From the NCBI GenBank assembly GCA_946615295.1, contig CAMOHL010000050.1, positions 1 through 6,412 on the forward strand: 6,412 nucleotides of DNA. The letters run 5' to 3'. Of the stretch, positions 1 through 6,231 are shown in pieces; the stretch's first letter is position 1; each line of letters opens with the position of its first letter. The stretch is from an uncultured Clostridia bacterium. GTDB lineage: Bacteria; Bacillota; Clostridia; Christensenellales; UBA1242. The notes beneath the pieces are model-generated. The model worked only from the letters and a program-made list of their open reading frames with translations, searched no databases and was not told the DNA's origin. The translations under genes and the position numbers were made by a program.

Positions 1-345
1 CTTGTTGGTTTTGCTGACAATTTGACAGTTGAAGTTGCATTTGAAAGAAATTTTGGCGATTTGTCAAAATTGGTTGTGGCAGAGACAAGTCAAAATTCAA
101 CAAATGTTGCAAAATACTTCTACAGTTCAAACAGTGGCGAGTATGGTATTGACATAGCGACAACTGTTGATGAAAACTTAAACAATATTCAACTTGCAAA
201 AAACAATGTTCCAAGCAATACAAACATAGATTATTGGAAAGAGTGGAACATAACAAATTCAAGAGAAGATATAAGTAGTTTTGATTGGTATTTAACCGAA
301 GGACAATATCCATTTATCATTTTTGAAAATAACAGCAAAAACGGT
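1..345 (+). other. Closing block of GLUG module A (module otherwise off-window)
   Basis: This segment carries KYFYSSNSG (about 109-135) and ends FDWYLTEGQYPFIIF (about 280-324). The same layout, an aromatic-rich YY/YF...S motif followed some tens of residues later by W/F-x-aromatic...P-hydrophobic-hydrophobic, closes module B (CYYLGSYDS ... IWKWNNNNNPTLV) and module C (NYFNSQ ... FEFDNSIYPTII). Such a tail normally follows an array of GLUG repeats, so an array and its header are predicted upstream in the same gene. The match is in pattern, not strong identity. Confidence 0.55.
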
Positions 346-3300
346 CTTTTGACAGTTGAAGCACCAAATGCAATCAAATTGACAAAGCTTCAAAACAACT
401 ATCTCTATGAACTTGTAGATGAAAACAATCAAGCCTTAGAAAATACATTTGTTTTGTATAGAGTAAAATCAAACAATATAAAGTTCTCATCTCTATTTGA
501 TGTTGAAATTCAACCAAATGATGATTTCTTGAATATCAGCAAAAATATAAGTATATATTCAAGCAATAATGAAATTCTTGAAATTGTTGGCAGAACTGAA
601 AAAGATTTTAGATTCAAGCTCAATTCTGTTGGAAAAGTAACTTTGACAATAGAAAGCAAAATGAATAGCGATGCAAAAGCCACAATAACATTGTTTGTTT
701 TAGACCCAGTTAGTAACTTTAAAATTGCTACAAAGCAAAACAAAAATTTGATTGTTGGCACAAATTATGAACTTGAACTAATCAAAAATGAAAACTTTGT
801 AAACAACAATAACTTTTATATAAAATTAGAAAATTCAAACAATCAGTTATTGATAAATAACAATTATGAACAAACAAAATATGTAAAAAATAATGAAAAA
901 ATCTTTATTTCTGCAACAAAGTCAGGCAAGTATGAGTTGAATTATTCATTATTTGTAAAATTTGATATTGACAACTCAACATATTTTGCAAGTTTGTTGA
1001 ACATTACAGAAGACAACTTTGATATTTCAACATCAACAATAGATTTTGATTTTATATATGGAATCAAAGATTTTGTTGGAGATGCTGATGTTGTTGAAAC
1101 AGGTTTAAACGATGTTGCAACATTGACATACACTTTGACAGGTGATGATTTGAGAATTGTTGATAGTCAACAATCAATCTATAAATTGCCAAAAATATCT
1201 TATCAATTTGATAACGAAAACTGGAATATCAATTTTGTTTATGCAAATATCTATTTTGGAGATATAGAACCAATAAAAGTTCTTGATTTGGAAGACTATG
1301 ATTTGGATAGATTGCAAAACGATGAACTTACAAAGATTGAATTTGTTTATGAACTATCAGTAAACAAAGAAAATGCAATGGCATATTTCAAACAAAATGC
1401 AGTAGATGCAATTTCAAGTGATATTAAGTTTACGGCAAAAATTACTGAAACTGCTGAAACAAATGAGTATTCAAGCAGAGATGTTATAACAAATTTTGTA
1501 ATCAAAAGACAAAAAATTGATAACATTGTTCTTGATTTCTACACAAATGCAGAATTAACAAAAGATCAATACAACAAAGATGTTTATACTGTAAACGAGG
1601 TGCCTTCAAACACAATAGTTGCAGGTCAAACAGGACTTTTGAAAATTTTGCTTTCTCCAAAAAATGCAGAAGTAAAATCAGTTAAAGTTTCTTACAGAAA
1701 TGAATCTGGACGATTCAATACTTTGAGTTTGAATCAAGTTTTGAAATCTGATGACAAATACATAAACAGATTGCCTTATGCAGTTGCAACTGACAACGGT
1801 TCTGCAATAATTTTGTATCATAACGAAAGCAATTTTGTTGGGGAAGAAAATCAAAATATAATAACAAACTATGATGGATATTTGTATGTAAATGCATTGA
1901 TTCCAAGCAATGTTCCTTCTGGAGAAAAATATGCAATAACAGTCGATGCAATATACACAAACAACTATCATTATGTTGAAACTATTGAGTTAACATCAAG
2001 AATGAAGAGTGCAGTTGAAATTGGATATAATTTCAATGGTCAATCATTAGATAGTTATGCAATTATTCCTGTTGGAATAGAAAAAGAGTTTTATATTGAT
2101 TGGACAGAAATTTTGGAACCAAATGATATAAACAATTTGCAAACCGTAGTTTCTCCATCGCTTATAAATCAACTATATGCTAGTTCTAGTGAAAACTATG
2201 CAAACATTGATTTTGCAAGAGATGAAAACGGCAACATAAAATTCACTCAAAATGGTTCAATTGTGAGAGTTTACTACACAATAAATATTGATGAGAGTTT
2301 GCTCGAAAAAGAATCAGTTGATTTGATATACTTAACAGCAAAAATAACAAAAGCAAAAAATGGAATTGAATCATCTTATCAAAGCAAAACATTTATGATT
2401 CAACCAACAAAATTTGTGGTTACTGCCGTTTCAATTTTGGATAGTTCAAACGAAAACAGTAGTAATATTTGGGTTATACCACAAACAACACCAAAACAAG
2501 TGGATGTTAGTTTGACAGTTGACTCAAAATTTGATGTTACAGAAGAAGTTGATAATCTAAAAAATGAAATAAGAAAAAACTATGCTTATTGGTTTGGAAG
2601 AAAAACAGGCAAAACTCAATATGAAACACTTGTTGGCTATGGAAACAATTATGCAAATTATAATGTTGTGAAATCAGATGACATAATAACTATTGAAGTA
2701 AAGAACATAAATCAAAGAGAAATGATTTATTGCGAAGTGCCATTTGTATATGATGGTGGGCAAACAAAAATTGCAGAAAATGAATCAGTTTTGACAGTTG
2801 TTGCAACAGAAATTGGTCAAAATTCAGTAGGATTGAATAAATTTGTATACAGAAAAAACAGTGAAATTCTTACAAAATATGTTCAATATGTTAGAGATGA
2901 TGTAACAATGGATTTGACAAATGATATATCATCAGAACATCCAATTCCTATTTCAACAGAAGAAGAATTCAAAAATATGAATATTGGAACTGAAGAAAAT
3001 ATTCTCCATTATTCATTGACAAATGATATAGAATTGAACGACTATAATCCAATGAGTCTCAAGAATGTAAGTTTTGATGGAAATCAATACAGCATAACAA
3101 TCAAGAGTTTCAACTTCAAGCAAACAGATGAAAGTGGGGTAGTAACTTACAATTCAAATTTTGGATTATTTGATAGTATTGATGAAAACTCAATTGTCAA
3201 AAACTTGACTGTAAAATATGACATTGAAAGCAATTTGATTTCAACAGCAGAATATGATATGTCAACATTTAATTTTGGTGGAATTTGTGTTGAAAATTAT

Positions 3301-6018
3301 GGAGTTATATTCAATTCAAAAGTTGAAAATCAAAACGAATTGACTTTTGTTGGCAATATATCAATTCAAACAAATATTGCTGGTGTTTGTGATATGAACT
3401 ATGGATATATTTCATATACAGAAAGCAAACTAAAATTCAATTCAAACTGTGGTTATGTTGCAGGATTTGTTGCAACAAATTCAAAAAAGATATCAAATTC
3501 AAAAGTGGTTTTGAATGGAAATATAAAAAATACTCTAACAAATGCTGAGATGTCTCTCACAGCAGGATTTGTTTCAAAAAATTCAGGCGAAATATTTGGT
3601 TGCTATGTGTCAGGTGAAAACTATAACAATCAAAATTTGAAAATATCAGCAATGGCTTCAGTTGGTGGATTTGTAAACATAAATTCAGGAACAATCAGCA
3701 ATTCATTCACAAATGTAACAATAGAAAGTTCAACCTATGCAAGTGGATTTGTTTATGAAAATACAGGAAAGATTGCAAGCTGTTATGCTTCATCAGTATT
3801 GCAAGAAAATAGCAGTGCACACACTCCATTTACTGGAACACTTGGTAGTGGAAACTATCTAAATTCAGGAATAATTGATGATTGTTACTATTTGGGTAGT
3901 TATGATTCAATTTCAAACGAGCCAGCAAAAAAGATTGGCTTATCAAAGACAAATTTCCAAAAATTTGTGTTTGCAACTGATGACTACAATGGAATTTGGA
4001 AGTGGAACAATAACAACAATCCAACTCTTGTTGATGCAGATATAAACATTTTCTGCAAGCAAGAATATGTTGGTGTCAAAGTTGATGGCGACATATCTTA
4101 TCACGATTGGAATTTTGAACAAAACAATCCAAGTTTTGGCAAAATTGTTGATGGTAAAATAAATCCTAGAACAATTTTGAATTTTGAAGATTGGAGCAAT
4201 TTGATTGACGAATATCCAAATGACTCATTTGTTATTCTAAAAGATTTGACTCCAGAAAGAGTGGACACTCCAAAAACAACAAACACAGATTTTGGTGGAA
4301 TTTTGTTTGGAAATAATATGAAAATTAGCAACTTGTATTTGAGAGCTGATTCACAAAACGAAAACAAATGTTTTGGATTGTTTAAATCTATCTCAAAAAC
4401 AGATGATGGAAGTCGTCCACTAATCAAAGATATAAATATTTCTGCAAGACAGGTTATGGCTTCGGCATCAAGAGCTGTTGGACTTCTTGCAGGTTATATA
4501 GACAATGCAGATATTATTGATATCAATATTGATGGAACAAATCTCGAAGTTGTAAAGGGTAGAAATTTTGTTGGTGTGCTTGCTGGAATAATAAAAAATT
4601 CAACAGTAACTATGATTTCTGTTTCAGGAAATGTAAATGCAGGTTACACTGATACAACAGATGAATTGAATAATTATGTGTTAACTGACCAAAGCAGTTT
4701 GATTGGCAGTGAAAACATTGAAACAAGATATTCATATTCAGGTGTTCTTGCAGGTGGACTGCTTGACGGCACAACTGCAACATACATACAAATAACCGGT
4801 GAAAACAAGATTATTGGCTTCTATTCAGGCAGTGCTGTTGGATTGATTGATGAAACTTCAACACTTTCCCTAGCAAAGACTGAAATTGTGCCAAACAAAG
4901 ACAAAACTGATCCAGACCAATATGTGAGAGCTTATGCCTTTGCAGGTGGACTTGTTGGTGAAAATAGAGGAATAATTGATAGATGTTATATTGAACATAA
5001 CAAAGTAGTTCAAAATAGCATTGATAGTGAAGCAAACAACACATACAATCAAAACAACAGAAATCTAAATTTCTTTGTTGGTTCTCCATTCTTTATTGGC
5101 GGACTTGTTGGATTCAACAACGGTGGAACAATAAAAAATAGTTACTCAAAACTTGATGTTAGAGCAAATCAATATACAACCTATGCTTCAGGTGGACTTG
5201 TTGGACTTGATGTTTGTGGAATAATAGAAAACAATTTTGCAACAGGTAGTGTAACAAATAGATATATTATTGGTGGACTTATTGGTGTTGAATCAAACAG
5301 TGATTTCTTGCTAGGAACACATCTTTATAAGGGAAATTATATTAGGAATGACGATAAGTTAATATTCAGTGTTAATGCTTATATTACAAATCAAGACAAG
5401 TTATTGTTGACAAACAATGATAAAGACAAGTTATTGTTGGAAAACAATTTGGCATCTAATAAATGGATGTTGATTGCTGATGCAAATGGAATGAATGATG
5501 CTGAATATATTTCAAATGCGACAACAGGATTTATTGTTGGACTTGCAACACAAGCATATCAAGGCACTGTTGATAAAAAGATAGATGTTAAAATAAATAG
5601 TCTAAACAATTATTTTAATAGTCAAGTATTGAAGGCAAATTCAAATGAATCTATCACAGCAGAGACTTTGAATATGAACAATGTTTCTATCTTAAAAAAT
5701 ATCAATTCAATAATGACAAATTATTTATCTAATAATCAAGAAGGATTGGTAGAAGGACTTAAATCTTTGTCAATTGGAGCAAGAAATGTATCAATTGCAT
5801 CAGTAATCAAAAATGCAGATGACAATGCTAATTATCAAAATGATAAAATTGCAAACATTAGTTTTGACAATGTATTGATTAGTTTTGAGAATTTATTGAA
5901 GGGTGATGAACTGTTGAAGAATAAATTGAAAGAATTGTTTGGAATAAATGAAAATAGCATTATATTTGAATTTGACAATTCAATTTATCCAACAATAATT
6001 GAAAACATCAATATATAA
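1..6018 (+). CDS. Giant GLUG-repeat / Ig-like surface protein, 5'-partial
   Basis: The frame is open from base 1 to TAA at 6016-6018 (2,005 visible residues). The TTG at 22 is only the first start-like codon; LVGFADN is encoded in frame before it and no ribosome site precedes it, so the true start is upstream. Visible order, numbering codon 1 at base 1: closing block of a GLUG module (about 1-115), beta-rich Ig-like region (about 121-975), GLUG module B (about 981-1345), GLUG module C (about 1381-2005). GLUG repeats are known from large bacterial surface proteins, including streptococcal IgA proteases, but no HExxH zinc-protease motif is present here. The protein is rich in Asn, Ser, Thr and Ile and poor in Cys. 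It ends ...YPTIIENINI with no LPXTG sorting signal or C-terminal membrane segment. Signal peptide and anchor, if any, must be upstream. A secreted or surface adhesive/structural role is inferred; the ligand is unknown. A terminator follows directly. Confidence 0.88.
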   Translation, partial: LVGFADNLTVEVAFERNFGDLSKLVVAETSQNSTNVAKYFYSSNSGEYGIDIATTVDENLNNIQLAKNNVPSNTNIDYWKEWNITNSREDISSFDWYLTEGQYPFIIFENNSKNGLLTVEAPNAIKLTKLQNNYLYELVDENNQALENTFVLYRVKSNNIKFSSLFDVEIQPNDDFLNISKNISIYSSNNEILEIVGRTEKDFRFKLNSVGKVTLTIESKMNSDAKATITLFVLDPVSNFKIATKQNKNLIVGTNYELELIKNENFVNNNNFYIKLENSNNQLLINNNYEQTKYVKNNEKIFISATKSGKYELNYSLFVKFDIDNSTYFASLLNITEDNFDISTSTIDFDFIYGIKDFVGDADVVETGLNDVATLTYTLTGDDLRIVDSQQSIYKLPKISYQFDNENWNINFVYANIYFGDIEPIKVLDLEDYDLDRLQNDELTKIEFVYELSVNKENAMAYFKQNAVDAISSDIKFTAKITETAETNEYSSRDVITNFVIKRQKIDNIVLDFYTNAELTKDQYNKDVYTVNEVPSNTIVAGQTGLLKILLSPKNAEVKSVKVSYRNESGRFNTLSLNQVLKSDDKYINRLPYAVATDNGSAIILYHNESNFVGEENQNIITNYDGYLYVNALIPSNVPSGEKYAITVDAIYTNNYHYVETIELTSRMKSAVEIGYNFNGQSLDSYAIIPVGIEKEFYIDWTEILEPNDINNLQTVVSPSLINQLYASSSENYANIDFARDENGNIKFTQNGSIVRVYYTINIDESLLEKESVDLIYLTAKITKAKNGIESSYQSKTFMIQPTKFVVTAVSILDSSNENSSNIWVIPQTTPKQVDVSLTVDSKFDVTEEVDNLKNEIRKNYAYWFGRKTGKTQYETLVGYGNNYANYNVVKSDDIITIEVKNINQREMIYCEVPFVYDGGQTKIAENESVLTVVATEIGQNSVGLNKFVYRKNSEILTKYVQYVRDDVTMDLTNDISSEHPIPISTEEEFKNMNIGTEENILHYSLTNDIELNDYNPMSLKNVSFDGNQYSITIKSFNFKQTDESGVVTYNSNFGLFDSIDENSIVKNLTVKYDIESNLISTAEYDMSTFNFGGICVENYGVIFNSKVENQNELTFVGNISIQTNIAGVCDMNYGYISYTESKLKFNSNCGYVAGFVATNSKKISNSKVVLNGNIKNTLTNAEMSLTAGFVSKNSGEIFGCYVSGENYNNQNLKISAMASVGGFVNINSGTISNSFTNVTIESSTYASGFVYENTGKIASCYASSVLQENSSAHTPFTGTLGSGNYLNSGIIDDCYYLGSYDSISNEPAKKIGLSKTNFQKFVFATDDYNGIWKWNNNNNPTLVDADINIFCKQEYVGVKVDGDISYHDWNFEQNNPSFGKIVDGKINPRTILNFEDWSNLIDEYPNDSFVILKDLTPERVDTPKTTNTDFGGILFGNNMKISNLYLRADSQNENKCFGLFKSISKTDDGSRPLIKDINISARQVMASASRAVGLLAGYIDNADIIDINIDGTNLEVVKGRNFVGVLAGIIKNSTVTMISVSGNVNAGYTDTTDELNNYVLTDQSSLIGSENIETRYSYSGVLAGGLLDGTTATYIQITGENKIIGFYSGSAVGLIDETSTLSLAKTEIVPNKDKTDPDQYVRAYAFAGGLVGENRGIIDRCYIEHNKVVQNSIDSEANNTYNQNNRNLNFFVGSPFFIGGLVGFNNGGTIKNSYSKLDVRANQYTTYASGGLVGLDVCGIIENNFATGSVTNRYIIGGLIGVESNSDFLLGTHLYKGNYIRNDDKLIFSVNAYITNQDKLLLTNNDKDKLLLENNLASNKWMLIADANGMNDAEYISNATTGFIVGLATQAYQGTVDKKIDVKINSLNNYFNSQVLKANSNESITAETLNMNNVSILKNINSIMTNYLSNNQEGLVEGLKSLSIGARNVSIASVIKNADDNANYQNDKIANISFDNVLISFENLLKGDELLKNKLKELFGINENSIIFEFDNSIYPTIIENINI
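361..2930 (+). other. Beta-rich region with several bacterial Ig-like segments
   Basis: About 855 residues without GLUG motifs, dominated by alternating hydrophobic/polar beta-strand patterns. The clearest Ig-like (Big_2-type) unit is about 430-710: ISIYSSNNEILEIV followed by VGKVTLTIESKMNSDAKATI, the usual 'states of things / is it constant / accumulates as strands' layout with a G-x-hydrophobic-T-hydrophobic strand and a final TITLFVL strand. A second likely unit lies at about 1511-2005 (TIVAGQTGLLKILLSPKNAE, then KSVKVSYRN). Less certain units are about 711-1510, 2006-2408 and 2409-2910, the last ending with an ESVLTVVATE strand. These probably form a stalk between GLUG modules A and B. 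Boundaries are estimates; the divergence is high enough that profile searches may miss some units. Confidence 0.6.
2941..3225 (+). other. Header of GLUG module B
   Basis: The order is IPISTEEEFKNMNI, then HYSLTNDIELNDYNPM, then VSFDGNQYSITIKSFNF, then NFGLFDSIDENSIVKNLTV. This is the classic lead-in to GLUG arrays: a 'hydrophobic-S/T-T-x-E-E-hydrophobic' helix, an 'L-T/x-N-D-I-x-L' strand, an 'F-x-G-N-x-Y-x-I' strand and a 'GLF...I.NLTV' turn of a beta-helix. It marks where the right-handed beta-helix-like fold probably begins. Assignment rests on pattern recognition of the family; the helix fold is inferred. Confidence 0.75.
3271..3900 (+). repeat. GLUG repeat array B (about seven degenerate units)
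   Basis: Units of roughly 25-35 residues start with a glycine-rich turn, then an N-x-G turn, then hydrophobic-x-N/x-S/C-Y/x. They begin at GGICVENYGVI (about 3277), AGVCDMNYGYI (about 3379), AGFVATNSKKI (about 3460), AGFVSKNSGEI (about 3562), GGFVNINSGTI (about 3664), SGFVYENTGKI (about 3742) and a last, shorter unit YLNSGIIDDCYY (about 3856). In this array the core is mostly GFV rather than the GLVG of array C. Each unit probably forms one turn of a beta-helix. The first two units, GGIC and AGVC, are the most diverged. Confidence 0.75.
3871..4035 (+). other. Closing block of GLUG module B
   Basis: It reads IIDDCYYLGSYDS, then KKIGLSKTNFQKFVF, then YNGIWKWNNNNNPTLV. This is the familiar end of GLUG arrays, where a CYY motif is followed by a 'G-L-S/T-x-x-x-hydrophobic' helix and a 'W-x-W/hydrophobic-N-N-x-x-P-x-L' strand. 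It serves as the reference for recognising the more diverged closing blocks at the left edge of the window and at the C-terminus. Confidence 0.7.
4036..4470 (+). other. Linker and header of GLUG module C
   Basis: After module B a linker of about 35 residues (about 4036-4140) leads to a second header: NPRTILNFEDWSNLI, then DSFVILKDLTPER, then FGGILFGNNMKISNLYL, then KCFGLFKSI and LIKDINISA. Its elements match the module B header in order (helix near F/W, hydrophobic 'L-x-D-L' strand, 'F-x-G-N-x-M/Y-x-I' strand, GLF turn, 'I-K-x-hydrophobic' strand), showing that the module is repeated as a whole and not only its small units. The sequence is well diverged from header B. Confidence 0.68.
4471..5330 (+). 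repeat. GLUG repeat array C (about eight units)
   Basis: Units begin at VGLLAGYIDNADI (about 4477), VGVLAGIIKNSTV (about 4570), GVLAGGLLDGTTA (about 4741), SAVGLIDETSTL (about 4831), AGGLVGENRGIID (about 4942), GGLVGFNNGGTIKNSYS (about 5098), GGLVGLDVCGIIENNFA (about 5191) and GGLIGVESNSDF (about 5272). The fifth to seventh units are near-perfect GLUG motifs. Longer inserts sit after the second unit (to about 4740) and after the fifth (about 5000-5075). The conserved leucine is mostly encoded CTT in these units, giving a recurrent GGTGGACTTGTTGG at DNA level. A degenerate further unit may be GFIVGLATQAYQGTV at about 5527. Confidence 0.85.
5391..5450 (+). repeat. 30-bp in-frame tandem duplication
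   Basis: Bases 5391-5420 and 5421-5450 are adjacent 30-bp units with 25 of 30 positions identical, including a perfect 17-bp core AAGACAAGTTATTGTTG at 5393-5409 and 5423-5439. They encode QDKLLLTNND and KDKLLLENNL. A shorter DDKL match at 5350-5361 may be an older partial copy. The period is ten codons, so the frame is kept. It lies between the last clear GLUG unit and the closing block of module C, in a length-tolerant insert. Confidence 0.85.
5602..6018 (+). other. Closing block of GLUG module C and natural C-terminus
   Basis: It starts LNNYFNSQ, continues with SITAETLN, and ends IIFEFDNSIYPTIIENINI at the stop. These match in order the CYYLGSYDS, KIGLSKTNF and WKWNNNNNPTLV elements of module B. 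The spacing differs: roughly 100 residues separate the second and third elements here against about 20 in module B. The insert contains Leu/Lys/Glu-rich stretches (LLKGDELLKNKLKELFG, about 5896-5946) that look helical. Ending on the final motif of the module supports the stop at 6016 as the genuine end of the protein and not a frameshift. Confidence 0.6.
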
Positions 6019-6025
6019 ATCAAAT

Positions 6026-6059
6026 AAAAATTGCTTTTGGTTTCAAAGGCAATTTTTTT
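6026..6059 (+). terminator. Rho-independent terminator after the giant gene
   Basis: Arm AAAAATTGCTTTTG (6026-6039), loop GTTT (6040-6043), arm CAAAGGCAATTTTT (6044-6057). All 14 positions pair, with a single U-G wobble (6035 with 6048), and the 3' side runs into seven Ts (6053-6059). It starts seven bases after the stop codon. The A-tract on the left arm also gives a T-run on the complementary strand, but no minus-strand gene is seen to use it. Confidence 0.93.
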
Positions 6060-6231
6060 GTGAATATTTAATATATTTTGTTATTAAACATATATCTTTT
6101 TATTATTAAATTTATATGCTTAATTATAAAGAATTTATATTTTCAATTGTTCACATAAAATCTAATATAAATAAATATTAAATATATTTTAATTGGTTGT
6201 TTTTGTGGCAATATTTGGGTATAATAAGTGT
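6060..6231. other. AT-rich intergenic spacer
   Basis: About 170 bp between terminator and the next gene, with only about 24 G or C bases by hand count (near 14%), far below the flanking coding sequence. It contains several look-alike AT motifs (6064-6079 and 6175-6190 match at 15 of 16 positions; 6082-6095 and 6104-6117 share TATTAAA and a TATAT end, 22 bp apart). No reading frame, tRNA or riboswitch-like fold is apparent. The promoter of the downstream gene lies at its right end. Confidence 0.7.
6197..6225 (+). promoter_or_regulatory. Predicted sigma-70/sigma-A promoter of the trxB-like gene
   Basis: A perfect TATAAT at 6220-6225 is preceded at 17-bp spacing by TTGTTT at 6197-6202, which keeps only the TTG half of the -35 consensus. 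GGG, not TGN, occupies the three bases before the -10, so it is not a canonical extended -10. The expected start of transcription, about seven bases after the -10, falls on or next to the A of the ATG at 6232. Confidence 0.65.

Noticed and set aside
22..24. TTG at 22 as the start codon of the giant gene
   Set aside because: The frame is open to base 1, no Shine-Dalgarno sequence precedes it, and the residues on both sides read as mid-protein sequence.
22..2800. TTGACA words as internal promoters
   Set aside because: They arise from Leu-Thr codon pairs in frame, and no convincing -10 partner with a downstream gene was noted.
510..5089. Short minus-strand and alternative-frame reading frames of 60-108 codons inside the giant gene
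   Set aside because: They overlap a gene with clear domain structure, have low-complexity Leu/Ser/His/Gln-rich products, and show no family motifs or ribosome sites; they are shadows of the coding strand.
3271..5330. Repeats as a CRISPR array or mobile element
   Set aside because: The repeats are degenerate, in frame and protein-coding; there are no uniform spacers, terminal inverted repeats or transposase.
1..6018. A peptidase domain, since GLUG repeats occur in IgA-protease-like proteins
   Set aside because: No HExxH zinc motif or other catalytic signature was seen in the visible residues; the upstream part cannot be judged.
6193..6207. In-frame TTG 6193 or GTG 6205 as starts of the trxB-like gene
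   Set aside because: They would lie inside the predicted promoter, have no ribosome site, and would add an N-terminal extension unusual for the family.
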